A stretch of DNA of 64,000 nt from an uncultured Bacteroides sp. (GTDB lineage Bacteria > Bacteroidota > Bacteroidia > Bacteroidales > Bacteroidaceae), in assembly GCA_900544675.1 (NCBI GenBank), contig UQVZ01000006.1, positions 1-64,000 on the forward strand, read 5' to 3'. Made by a program: the position numbers and the translations under genes. The notes beneath the pieces were generated by a model, which worked only from the letters and a program-made list of their open reading frames with translations, was not told where the DNA came from and did no database searches. Shown in pieces: positions 26,467-34,886 of the stretch. Position 1 is the first letter of the stretch. Each line of letters opens with the position of its first letter.

Positions 26467-27465
26467 ATGATTTTTGCAAATATTGAATATCTGTTTTTGC
26501 TGCTGTTGCTGATACCTTATATTGTATGGTACTTCATGCGCAGAAAGAAAACAGAACCTACCATACAGGTCTCGACGACCCGTATGTATATGCATGCTCC
26601 CCGAAGCTGGAAGCTGTATTTGCTCCACGCTCCTTTTTTGTTGCGCATAGGTGCGTTTGTCATGATTGTGTTGGTATTGGCACGTCCGCAAACAACAGAC
26701 AATTGGCAGAATACGGAGATAGAAGGCATCGACATCATGCTGGCAGTGGACGTTTCGACCAGTATGCTTGCCGAGGACTTGAAGCCCAACCGCCTGGAAG
26801 CCGCAAAGAAGGTAGCCGCCGAATTCATCAACGGAAGACCGAACGACAATATCGGTCTGACCATCTTTGCCGGAGAGGCTTTCACGCAATGTCCGCTGAC
26901 GATAGACCATGCCGTATTGCTGAATCTTTTCTATAGCATCAAAGGGGATATCGCGCAGCGTGGATTAATCGAGGACGGTACAGCCATCGGTATGGGACTG
27001 GCGAACGCCATCAGCCGCCTGAAGGACAGCAAGGCAAAATCGAAAGTGATTATCCTGCTGACCGACGGCAGCAACAACCGGGGAGACATCTCGCCGCTTA
27101 CGGCGGCCGAGATAGCCAAGCAGTTCGGCATCCGTGTATACACAATCGGTGTGGGAACAAACGGGACTGCACCCTATCCGATGCCTACTTATGCGGGTAT
27201 CCAGTACGTAAATGTTCCGGTAGAAATAGATGAGCAGACTTTGATTCAGATTGCCGGCACGACCAACGGGAATTATTTCCGCGCGACCAGCAATTCGAAA
27301 TTGGAAGAAGTTTATCACGAAATTGACAAGCTGGAGAAAACCAAACTGAACGTAAAAGAATTCAGTAAACGTGAGGAAGCCTATCTGCCGTTTGCGCTGG
27401 CAGCCTTCCTCTGCATCTTGCTCGAACTCGTTTTACGTAATACCGTATTAAAGAAAATACCTTAA
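26467..27465 (+). CDS. batA: BatA, von Willebrand factor A membrane protein
   Basis: BatA is one of two VWA proteins of the Bat system, named in Bacteroides fragilis for effects on aerotolerance. The 332-residue protein has two N-terminal membrane segments (about 7-25 and 58-74). A periplasm- or cytoplasm-facing VWA domain follows with the metal-ion-dependent adhesion site DVSTS at 95-99, a later TDGSNNRGD, and a C-terminal membrane helix near 308-325. The complete metal site suggests a functional ligand-binding domain. It is 20 bases downstream of the BatD-like gene and 12 upstream of batB. Confidence 0.9.
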   Translation: MIFANIEYLFLLLLLIPYIVWYFMRRKKTEPTIQVSTTRMYMHAPRSWKLYLLHAPFLLRIGAFVMIVLVLARPQTTDNWQNTEIEGIDIMLAVDVSTSMLAEDLKPNRLEAAKKVAAEFINGRPNDNIGLTIFAGEAFTQCPLTIDHAVLLNLFYSIKGDIAQRGLIEDGTAIGMGLANAISRLKDSKAKSKVIILLTDGSNNRGDISPLTAAEIAKQFGIRVYTIGVGTNGTAPYPMPTYAGIQYVNVPVEIDEQTLIQIAGTTNGNYFRATSNSKLEEVYHEIDKLEKTKLNVKEFSKREEAYLPFALAAFLCILLELVLRNTVLKKIP

Positions 27466-27477
27466 AAAAGAAAAGCT

Positions 27478-28503
27478 ATGTTTCGATTTGGAGAACCAAT
27501 CTATTTATATCTACTGTTCGTATTGCCGGTACTGGTCGCGTTGTACCTGTATTCCAACTGGCGTCGCCGGAAAAAGATTCGTCAATACGGCGATCCGGCA
27601 TTATTGGCACATCTGATGCCTACGGTATCGAAATATCGCCCGGATGTGAAATTCTGGCTGGTATTTGCAGCATTGACAATGGTTATATTTATGCTGGCAC
27701 GTCCGCAGTTCGGTTCGAAGATGGAAACCGTGAAGCGTCAGGGTGTGGAAACTGTAGTGGCGCTTGATATTTCGAACTCGATGTTGGCGGAGGATGTAAC
27801 TCCCAGCCGGTTGGAAAAATCAAAGAAACTCATTTCACGCCTGGTAGAGACTTTCAACAACGATAAGGTGGCCATGATAGTTTTTGCCGGTGAAGCTTTC
27901 ACACAATTGCCTATCACCAGCGATTATATCTCAGCCAAGATGTTTCTGGAAACCATTTCACCTTCGCTCATCTCAACGCAAGGTACGGATATCCGTGGTG
28001 CTATCGACCTTGCATTGAAAAGTTTTACACCCAACGAAGGTGTAGGCCGTGCCATTGTATTGATAACCGACGGCGAAAACCATGAAGGAGGAGCGCTGGA
28101 AGCAGCACAGCAGGCTGCCAAGCAAGGCATACGGGTTTTCGTATTAGGAGTAGGTTCGCCTGACGGTGCACCGATACCTACCGGCAACAACAATGAATAC
28201 CGCCGTGATAAAGACGGCAATGTCATTATTACGCGCTTGAACGAACAGATGTGTCAGGAGATAGCTAAGGCAGGAAACGGGATGTATGTGCGTGTGGACA
28301 ATACGAACAATGCTGAACGTGCCTTGAACGCGGAAATCAACAAGCTGGCAAAAGCGGATGTCGAGACACAGGTATTTACCGAATTCGACGAACAGTTTCA
28401 GGTGCTGGCATGGCTGGCATTGATTTTGCTTGCAGCCGACCTGATGTTGCTGGAACGGAAAAACCCGCTCTTCAAGAATGTGAAACTCTTTAAACAAGAC
28501 TAA
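27478..28503 (+). CDS. batB: BatB, von Willebrand factor A membrane protein
   Basis: BatB is the companion of BatA, with the same plan in 341 residues: N-terminal membrane segments near 8-25 and 58-74, a VWA domain with the metal site DISNS at 97-101, TDGENHEGG further on, and a C-terminal membrane helix (VLAWLALILLAADLML). The sequences LAEDVTPSRLEKSKK and the BatA equivalent LAEDLKPNRLEAAKK show the two arose by duplication. The gene ends two bases before batC. Confidence 0.9.
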   Translation: MFRFGEPIYLYLLFVLPVLVALYLYSNWRRRKKIRQYGDPALLAHLMPTVSKYRPDVKFWLVFAALTMVIFMLARPQFGSKMETVKRQGVETVVALDISNSMLAEDVTPSRLEKSKKLISRLVETFNNDKVAMIVFAGEAFTQLPITSDYISAKMFLETISPSLISTQGTDIRGAIDLALKSFTPNEGVGRAIVLITDGENHEGGALEAAQQAAKQGIRVFVLGVGSPDGAPIPTGNNNEYRRDKDGNVIITRLNEQMCQEIAKAGNGMYVRVDNTNNAERALNAEINKLAKADVETQVFTEFDEQFQVLAWLALILLAADLMLLERKNPLFKNVKLFKQD

Positions 28504-28505
28504 TT

Positions 28506-29210
28506 ATGGGACGGAAAGGAACAATGATATTGCTCGGCATGGCGCTTGTCTCGGCAACGGCATACGGGCAGAAAAGCGAAAGGGACTATTTGCGGAGCGG
28601 AAACAAGCTGTATAAAGACAGCACTTACGTGAAAGCGGAAGTCGACTATCGCAAAGCGTTGGAACTGGAACCTAAATCGACCGATGCCATGTATAATTTG
28701 GGTAACTCGCTGCTGATGCAGCAGAAAGCCAAGGAAGCCATGGAGCAATATGAAGCTGCGCGTCACGTGGAAAAAGACAAAATGAAGCTGGCGCAAATCT
28801 ATCATAACATGGGAGTCATCCTGCAATCGTCAAAACAATTGCCGCAATGCATCGAGGCTTATAAGGAAGCATTTCGCAACAATCCGAAAGATAACGAAAC
28901 CCGTTATAATCTGGCTTTGGCACAAAAGCAACTGAAAGACCAACAACAGCAGCAACAGAATCAGGACCAGCAGCAGAAGCAAGATCAGAAGCAGGACGAA
29001 AAAGAACAGAACAAGGAACAGCAAGACCAGCAGAAGAAGGACCAACAACAGCAACAAAACCAGCAACAACAACAGCAACAGCAAAATCAGATGTCGAAAG
29101 AAAATGCAGAACAATTGTTGCGTGCTGCCATGCAGGACGAGAAGAACGTACAGGACAAAGTTAAGAAAGGAGTCCGTGTGGAAGGGAAAAAACTGGAGAA
29201 GGACTGGTGA
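28506..29210 (+). CDS. batC: BatC, TPR protein with glutamine-rich tail
   Basis: BatC is the periplasmic TPR member of the Bat group. A short signal sequence (MILLGMALVSATAYGQ) precedes TPR repeats between about residues 25 and 130 (YLRSGNKLYKDSTYVKAEVD, then AMYNLGNSLLMQQKAKEAME). Residues 140-195 are a very unusual low-complexity stretch of glutamine with lysine and aspartate, probably unstructured. A short conserved tail follows (AEQLLRAAMQDEKNVQDKV). The DNA of the Q-rich part consists of CAA/CAG repeats, so its length is likely to differ between strains. It follows batB directly. Confidence 0.87.
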   Translation: MGRKGTMILLGMALVSATAYGQKSERDYLRSGNKLYKDSTYVKAEVDYRKALELEPKSTDAMYNLGNSLLMQQKAKEAMEQYEAARHVEKDKMKLAQIYHNMGVILQSSKQLPQCIEAYKEAFRNNPKDNETRYNLALAQKQLKDQQQQQQNQDQQQKQDQKQDEKEQNKEQQDQQKKDQQQQQNQQQQQQQQNQMSKENAEQLLRAAMQDEKNVQDKVKKGVRVEGKKLEKDW

Positions 29211-29300
29211 TTCTGCTGACAAGGCGGCTCAGATTTGCCCTGTAAAGGCATTTTGAAAGCTTTGTCAACTTACAACAAGTGAATAATAAAACAGAAATAC

Positions 29301-31136
29301 ATGATGAGAAGACTTATTTTCTTTCTACTGTTAATCGCAGCCATTTTGCCGATGCGGGCAAAAGACGGAGTTACGCTTACAGCCGATGCACCCGATGTCG
29401 TGGTAAGCGGCGACCAGTTCCGGCTGACTTTTACAGTCAACACACAGAAGGTGAAAGATTTTCTGGCTCCCTCCATCAAAGGATTTGATGTGCTGATGGG
29501 ACCCAGCCGATCGCAACAAAGCAGTACACAAATCATTAATGGCAAGGTATCTTCAAGCAGTTCCATCACTTATACCTACATACTGATGGCAGGCAAGGAG
29601 GGAACATACACCGTTCCGGCAGCCAGTATAGAGGTAGATGGAGAAAAGATATTTTCGAATTCACTGACTATCAAAGTGCTTCCGCCCGACCAATCGGCGA
29701 ATAATGCACAAGGAGGGCAAGGAAACAGCAACGCGTCTTCATCGCGCGGACAAGTAGCGGGAAGCAAGATTTCCAATGATGACTTGTTTATTACGGCTAC
29801 GGCATCGAAGACAAACGTTTATGAGCAGGAAGCCATTCTGTTGACATATAAGGTCTATACAGCCGTCAATCTTCGCCAGTTGAGGGAAGACATGCCCGAC
29901 ATGAAAGGGTTTCAGATGCAGGAAATCCAGTTGCCCCAACAGAAACAATACTCGATGGAGCACTATAAGGGACGCAATTACAACACGATTATCTGGCGTC
30001 AGTATGTCTTGTTCCCGCAGCAGACAGGCAAGCTGGAGATTCCTTCGGTCAGCTTCGAGGGTATCGTAGCGCAACAGACCATTTCGGATGATCCGTTTGA
30101 CGCTTTCTTCAATGGAGGCGGATACATCGAAGTGAGAAAGAAGATTGTAGCTCCGAAAGTCACTATCAACGTAAAACCCTTGCCTGCCAAGCCTGAAAAC
30201 TTCTCGGGCGGAGTGGGGGACTTTACGATGTCTTCTTCCATCAATGCAAAAGAAGTGAAAACCAATGATGCAGTAACCATCAAGCTTACCATCAAAGGTT
30301 CGGGCAATATGAAGCTTATAACCAGTCCGGAAGTGAAGTTCCCTGAAGACTTCGAGGTGTACGACCCGAAAGTAACCAATAATTTTGATGTATCGCATGC
30401 CGGGGTATCGGGAACACAGACGATTGAATATCTGGCTATACCGCGTCATGCAGGCAACTTCAGCATTCCGCCGGTAGAATTTACTTATTTCGATTTGAAG
30501 AGCCAATCGTATAAAACATTGAAGACTGAGGCATACGACCTGAAAGTAGCTAAAGGAAAAGGTAATGCCGACCAGGTGATAGCTGATTTCACAAACAAGG
30601 AAGATGTGAAAGTTTTGGGCAAGGATGTCCGTTTCATTAAATTGGGAGATACCAAGCTCAAGCCCAAAGGTGAAGTGTTCTTCGGCACAACAGGCTATTG
30701 GCTGGGATATATCATTCCGTTTATTGTATTTGTGGCACTGGTTATTTTCTTCCGCAAGCAGGCTGCCGAGAATGCGAATGTCGCCAAAGTAAAGACAAAG
30801 AAAGCCAATAAGGTAGCGACCAAGCGGATGAAACTGGCAGGCAAGCTGCTGGCGGAAAACAAGAAAAACGAATTCTACGATGAAGTGCTGAAGGCTTTGT
30901 GGGGATACATCAGCGATAAGCTGAGCATTCCGGTATCGCAATTGTCGAAAGATAACATCGAAGCTGAGCTGACACGCCACGGTGTGCCCGAAGACGTGAC
31001 AAAGACTTTCATCAATGCCTTGAACGAGTGCGAATTCGCCCGTTATGCTCCGGGAGACGAAAACGAAGCCATGGATAAGGTATATGCCGCTTCGGTAGAC
31101 GCTATCGGCAAGATGGAAAACAGTATCAAACATTAA
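29301..31136 (+). CDS. batD: BatD, large periplasmic Bat protein
   Basis: This 611-residue protein has a signal peptide (MMRRLIFFLLLIAAILPMRA) and a long beta-rich periplasmic part with repeated immunoglobulin-like segments. One membrane helix near 468-485 (IIPFIVFVALVIFF) and a helical cytoplasmic tail (EFYDEVLKALWGYISDKLSI) complete it. This is the BatD family; it is thought to present a large surface outside the membrane while its tail meets the cytoplasmic partners. The tail resembles that of the protein encoded at 25334, which suggests the two share a partner. It is 90 bases behind batC and 21 ahead of batE. Confidence 0.88.
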   Translation: MMRRLIFFLLLIAAILPMRAKDGVTLTADAPDVVVSGDQFRLTFTVNTQKVKDFLAPSIKGFDVLMGPSRSQQSSTQIINGKVSSSSSITYTYILMAGKEGTYTVPAASIEVDGEKIFSNSLTIKVLPPDQSANNAQGGQGNSNASSSRGQVAGSKISNDDLFITATASKTNVYEQEAILLTYKVYTAVNLRQLREDMPDMKGFQMQEIQLPQQKQYSMEHYKGRNYNTIIWRQYVLFPQQTGKLEIPSVSFEGIVAQQTISDDPFDAFFNGGGYIEVRKKIVAPKVTINVKPLPAKPENFSGGVGDFTMSSSINAKEVKTNDAVTIKLTIKGSGNMKLITSPEVKFPEDFEVYDPKVTNNFDVSHAGVSGTQTIEYLAIPRHAGNFSIPPVEFTYFDLKSQSYKTLKTEAYDLKVAKGKGNADQVIADFTNKEDVKVLGKDVRFIKLGDTKLKPKGEVFFGTTGYWLGYIIPFIVFVALVIFFRKQAAENANVAKVKTKKANKVATKRMKLAGKLLAENKKNEFYDEVLKALWGYISDKLSIPVSQLSKDNIEAELTRHGVPEDVTKTFINALNECEFARYAPGDENEAMDKVYAASVDAIGKMENSIKH

Positions 31137-31157
31137 TATAATAAGGAGAAACCGAAT

Positions 31158-31907
31158 ATGAAAAAATTGTCTATTCTGTTCGTCTTTCTGATAGGCATTA
31201 TGCAAATGGCAGTTGCTGCCACCAAGGCAGAAGGAGATAAGGCTTATCAGGAAAACAAATTCGAGGATGCAATCAAGATATACGAAGAAGTGTTGGCTAC
31301 CGAAGGGGAATCGGCTGCACTCTATTATAACTTGGGTAACAGTTACTATAAGACGAAAAACATAGCCAAGGCCGTGCTCAACTATGAACGGGCTTTGCTG
31401 CTGAAGCCGGGAGATGCGGACATCCGCTTCAATCTGGATTTGGCACGCAGCAAAACAGTCGACCAGGTGACACCTGCCAGTGAAGTGTTTATCGTAAGAT
31501 GGATAAATGCTTTGACCGACAGTATGAGCGAAAAAGAGTGGGGGACTACAGGTATCGTCACTTTTCTGCTTTTGCTTGCCGGTTTGGCTTTGTATATTTT
31601 CGGCAATCGGTTGGCATTGAAGAAAATCGGTTTTACCGCCGCTGTGGTTTTCCTTGTCGTGTGTGTATGCTCGAATGTTTTTGCAAGCAAGCAGAAAGAT
31701 AAGGTCGTTGAGCGGAAGGCTGCTGTAGTGATGGATCCGACAATAACCGTCAAAAGCACGCCGAATGAAAGCGGGACTGACCTGTTCGTGCTACACGAAG
31801 GAACCAAAATCTACATTAAGGATAATTCGATGAAAGGATGGAAAGAAATACGTCTGGAAGACGGAAAAGAAGGCTGGCTTCCTACATCCGCCATCGAAGT
31901 GATATAA
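31158..31907 (+). CDS. batE: BatE, TPR protein with SH3-like tail
   Basis: The 249-residue protein has a signal peptide (MKKLSILFVFLIGIMQMAVA) and TPR repeats (GDKAYQENKFEDAIKIYEEV, LGNSYYKTKNIAKAVLNYER). Two membrane helices lie near 135-150 and 158-177. A bacterial SH3-like domain at 190-249 (VKSTPNESGTDLFVLHEGTK, then WKEIRLEDGKEGWLPTSAIE) completes the BatE order. SH3-like domains of this kind often bind cell-wall peptides. It is 19 bases upstream of the PAP2 gene. Confidence 0.88.
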   Translation: MKKLSILFVFLIGIMQMAVAATKAEGDKAYQENKFEDAIKIYEEVLATEGESAALYYNLGNSYYKTKNIAKAVLNYERALLLKPGDADIRFNLDLARSKTVDQVTPASEVFIVRWINALTDSMSEKEWGTTGIVTFLLLLAGLALYIFGNRLALKKIGFTAAVVFLVVCVCSNVFASKQKDKVVERKAAVVMDPTITVKSTPNESGTDLFVLHEGTKIYIKDNSMKGWKEIRLEDGKEGWLPTSAIEVI

Positions 31908-31926
31908 TAAAGGGAGGTAGTTCAAA

Positions 31927-32634
31927 ATGGATATACAACAACTTATCGAAACTGACCAACAGTTGCTTCTGACATTGAACGGAAGTGATTCTCTTTTCTG
32001 GGACGGGGTGATGTGGATGGTCTCGGACACGAAAACCTGGCTGCTGGCAGGAGTTATGCTGCTGTATATCCTGTTTAAAAACACCAAACTGCCGCATGCT
32101 TTACTTATCGTGGTCATGATAGCTTTGGTTATCACCCTTGCCGACCAGTTTGCCTCGGGCTTGTGCAAACCTTATTTCCAGCGGTTTCGTCCGGCACGCG
32201 ATCCAGAGCTGATGTATCTGGTGAATGTCGTCAACGGGTATCGTGGCGGACTATACGGCTTCATGTCCAGTCATGCAGCCAACACATTCGCTTTTGCCAC
32301 ATTTATATCGTTATTGATTCGTGACCGTTGGCTGACGTGCGTGATGTTTCTTTGGGCAGTCATTCCGTCTTATTCCCGCATGTATTTAGGCGTACATTAT
32401 CCGGGAGATGTACTATGCGGTGCCATCGCCGGATGTATCATTGCCTGTCTGGTCTATCGGCTTTACCGTTTCATTGCCCGAAAATACTTCGAGTGTCCTA
32501 ACTACATCTCCGGTCAATACACCTCTACCGGTTTCGAAGTGGATGATATCCATGCGTTCTATACCATCCTGTTGGTTACCTGCCTTTACATTCTTGTGGC
32601 AGGCATGATTGTATCCAAATCCTTGCATTTCTGA
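31927..32634 (+). CDS. PAP2-family membrane phosphatase
   Basis: The 235-residue protein has five or six membrane helices and all three PAP2 motifs: KPYFQRFRP at 81-89, SSHA at 114-117 (His116), and SRMYLGVHYPGD at 150-161 (His157, Asp161). Such enzymes dephosphorylate lipid phosphates, for example undecaprenyl diphosphate or phosphatidic acid, on the outer face of the inner membrane. Its start lies 19 bases after batE, so it seems to be the last gene of the bat operon, linking that system to lipid-carrier recycling. The substrate cannot be told from sequence. Confidence 0.87.
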   Translation: MDIQQLIETDQQLLLTLNGSDSLFWDGVMWMVSDTKTWLLAGVMLLYILFKNTKLPHALLIVVMIALVITLADQFASGLCKPYFQRFRPARDPELMYLVNVVNGYRGGLYGFMSSHAANTFAFATFISLLIRDRWLTCVMFLWAVIPSYSRMYLGVHYPGDVLCGAIAGCIIACLVYRLYRFIARKYFECPNYISGQYTSTGFEVDDIHAFYTILLVTCLYILVAGMIVSKSLHF

Positions 32635-32762
32635 CAATTCTGATAAAACACGTCTCTTTCCTTAAAAAAACAGGAGATTTTGTTTGCTGTTTCATATTAT
32701 TTCATTATATTTATATCGGAATTTAACAAAATGAATTGTCTAACTTTAAAAATTTGACTACT

Positions 32763-33020
32763 ATGAACAGAACAATAACCTTTAACGAACTGCGTAAAAT
32801 CAAGGATTCGCTCCCAAGCGGGAGTATGCACCGTATTGCAGACGAATTGGATTTAAGTGTAGAAACGGTGCGCAATTTCTTTGGAGGACATAATTTTAAG
32901 GATGGTAAGAGTGTCGGAATCCATTTAGAACCGGGACCGGATGGAGGACTGGTTATGCTGGATGATACGACCGTTCTCGATAAGGCTCTTGCTATTTTAA
33001 GAGAACAGCAAAATGCCTGA
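32763..33020 (+). CDS. Small helix-turn-helix-like protein
   Basis: The 85-residue protein resembles a short DNA-binding protein. A helix-turn-helix-like segment (SGSMHRIADELDLSVETVRN) lies at about 19-38, followed by FFGGHNFKDGKSVGIHLEPG and a helical end with ALAILREQQ. I recognise the pattern as widespread in Bacteroidales but do not know a function. ATG 32763 is chosen because the upstream sequence is AT-rich and noncoding. A strong terminator built from a repeat element follows 9 bases after the stop, so it is transcribed alone. Confidence 0.7.
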   Translation: MNRTITFNELRKIKDSLPSGSMHRIADELDLSVETVRNFFGGHNFKDGKSVGIHLEPGPDGGLVMLDDTTVLDKALAILREQQNA

Positions 33021-33029
33021 TATTTTTCG

Positions 33030-33087
33030 CCACAGATTATACAGATTTTTCATTTCACTAATCTGTGTACTCTGTGGTTAGTTTTTT
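33030..33087 (+). terminator. Terminator built from CACAGATT repeats
   Basis: CCACAGATTATACAGATT (33030-33047) pairs with AATCTGTGTACTCTGTGG (33060-33077) with two mismatches, and a T run follows near 33081. It resembles the repeats near 17749 and 58353. Confidence 0.75.
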
Positions 33088-33110
33088 ATAAACCCTTTAC
33101 ATCTTGAGTT

Positions 33111-34238
33111 ATGGAAGATAAACTTATTACCTTAGCTATTCTGACGTACTCGAAAGCTCAAATCCTTCAGTCGGTACTCGAAAATGAAGGGATTGAATCG
33201 TATATTCATAATGTCAATCAGATTCAGCCGGTTATATCAGCAGGTGTAAGAGTACGTATCAAAGAGAGTGATTTACCTCAAGCATTGAAGATTATCGAAA
33301 GTTCTTCGTGGTTGTCAGCTGAAGTCTTGCATGAAGAATCGCCCAAACCTTCGGGTACACCGCAAGTCTTGATTCCGGTAGATTTTTCCGATTATTCACT
33401 GAAAGCCTGCGATTTCGGCTTCTTGCTGGCAGCGAGGATGCATGCCGAAGTTACTTTGCTGCATGTACATTTCACGCCGATTTATATGCCGAGCCTGCAG
33501 TATGCTACTGATCATTTCAATGTTCCGTCTATAGAAAATGTCCCAACCGTAAAAAGCATGCTCGAAAACGTGCATAAACAGTTGAACGAGTTGAAACAGG
33601 CGATAGACAAGAAAATAGAGGAGAAAGTTTATCCGGAAGTAAAATATACCTGTGAGCTGCGTGAAGGCATTCCAGAAGAAGAAATTCTGAGCTATGCACG
33701 CCGTGAGAAACCACTTATCATTGTAATGGGTACACGCGGCGAACACCAGAAAGACTTGGAACTGATAGGAAGCGTGACAGCCGAGGTTATCGAACGGAGT
33801 CCTACTTTCGTCTATGCCATTCCGGAACAGGCTCCTGCCAAATCGATAGAAGACATTCAGCGGGTAGCCTTGTTTACCAGTTTCGACCAGCGCGATTTGA
33901 TTGCTTTCGACTCGTTGATTAAGACTTTCAAGGAAAATCACTTTGAAATAACCTTTATCCACATCAATTCGCACGAGGAAAAACGTACGTGGAACGAGAT
34001 AACGCTGGCAGGCATCAAAGAATATTTCAAGCAACAATATCCGGGTATCGAATTTAATTACATGACCGTAGAAGAAGAGCATTTGCTGAAAAATCTGGAC
34101 CAATTTGTACAAGAGAACCAGATTGACGTTATCTGTACATCCAATTACAAGCGGAACATTTTCGCCCGCTTGTTTAATCCAAGTATAGCCCGCAAAATGC
34201 TGTTCCATTCGAATACGCCACTTTTAATTATTAAATAA
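33111..34238 (+). CDS. DUF2007-like plus universal stress protein fusion
   Basis: The 375-residue protein starts with a DUF2007-like domain (residues 1-68, KLITLAILTYSKAQILQSVL, then SAGVRVRIKESDLPQALKII). Two Usp-type domains follow. The first, from about 83, has VLIPVDFSDYSLKACDFG and the nucleotide-site-like IIVMGTRG. The second, from about 245, has VALFTSFDQRD and a degenerate end (DVICTSNYKRNIFARLFNPS). Universal stress proteins often bind ATP or other ligands and respond to stress. DUF2007 domains look like ligand or metal sensing modules, but their role is uncertain. It lies 10 bases before the YbjQ gene, so the two are cotranscribed. Confidence 0.8.
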   Translation: MEDKLITLAILTYSKAQILQSVLENEGIESYIHNVNQIQPVISAGVRVRIKESDLPQALKIIESSSWLSAEVLHEESPKPSGTPQVLIPVDFSDYSLKACDFGFLLAARMHAEVTLLHVHFTPIYMPSLQYATDHFNVPSIENVPTVKSMLENVHKQLNELKQAIDKKIEEKVYPEVKYTCELREGIPEEEILSYARREKPLIIVMGTRGEHQKDLELIGSVTAEVIERSPTFVYAIPEQAPAKSIEDIQRVALFTSFDQRDLIAFDSLIKTFKENHFEITFIHINSHEEKRTWNEITLAGIKEYFKQQYPGIEFNYMTVEEEHLLKNLDQFVQENQIDVICTSNYKRNIFARLFNPSIARKMLFHSNTPLLIIK

Positions 34239-34248
34239 ACAGAACTTT

Positions 34249-34563
34249 ATGTTATTGACAACAACCAACGTGATAGAGGGTAAGCACATTACCCGTTATT
34301 ACGGCATCGTTTCAGGTGAAACCATTATCGGCGCTAACGTATTCCGCGACCTTTTTGCCAGTATCCGCGATATTGTAGGAGGGCGTAGCGGTTCGTATGA
34401 GAAAGTCTTGCGTGAAGCCAAAGATACAGCTTTGCGTGAAATGCAGGAACAAGCTCAGGCTATGGGTGCCAATGCCGTTATCGGAGTTGACTTAGACTAT
34501 GAAACGGTAAACGGATCAATGCTGATGGTGACTGCAAGCGGGACTGCCGTAACAGTAGCGTAG
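34249..34563 (+). CDS. YbjQ/UPF0145 family protein
   Basis: The 104-residue protein has the UPF0145 pattern: VIEGKHITRYYGIVSGETIIG at the start, GRSGSYEKVLREAKDTALRE in the middle and AMGANAVIGVDLDYE near the end. Members form pentamers and are of unknown function, sometimes annotated as heavy-metal binding. It is cotranscribed with the Usp fusion. A symmetrical hairpin follows 7 bases after the stop. Confidence 0.88.
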   Translation: MLLTTTNVIEGKHITRYYGIVSGETIIGANVFRDLFASIRDIVGGRSGSYEKVLREAKDTALREMQEQAQAMGANAVIGVDLDYETVNGSMLMVTASGTAVTVA

Positions 34564-34569
34564 TGAATA

Positions 34570-34618
34570 AGCGTAGAAGATGCAAGACAGGAGAAATCAT
34601 GCCGCAATCTTCTACGCT
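34570..34618. terminator. Hairpin downstream of the YbjQ gene
   Basis: AGCGTAGAAGAT pairs perfectly with ATCTTCTACGCT around a 25-base loop, with a modest T-rich end on the plus strand. It probably ends the Usp-YbjQ transcript. Confidence 0.65.
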
Positions 34619-34822
34619 CATTTCTTTGTAAGTATCCGGAAATATTGTGGAAATTATCAAGAAAATCTTGAATAGTAAGAGAAAATTACATTTGATAGGG
34701 CGGGTGTTTATTATCTTATAAACCCAATTAAACATAATCGTGATTATTGTTTTTAAATATACTGAATCCAGAAAGAAGTTAAGCTAACGCGTATCGGCAA
34801 AGATAATGCAGATATAATATAA

Positions 34823-34866
34823 AAGAAAATGCCTGAATCCTTTTTTATAGGACTCAAGCATTTTCT
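34823..34866. terminator. Terminator for the gyrA-TPR transcript
   Basis: AGAAAATGCCTGAATCC pairs, with mismatches, with GGACTCAAGCATTTTCT around an AT-rich loop. It lies about 20 bases after the stop of the minus-strand TPR gene. The remaining 34620-34822 holds no gene I can support. Confidence 0.65.
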
Positions 34867-34886
34867 TACTTTTTATGTGCTAAAGA

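Noticed and set aside
28830..29222. A leucine-rich antisense frame opposite batC
   Set aside because: It is simply the complement of the CAA/CAG repeat tract, which gives runs of leucine; not a membrane protein.
29739..31205. A 488-residue frame antisense to batD
   Set aside because: It lies entirely opposite a well-supported gene and has no recognisable motif.
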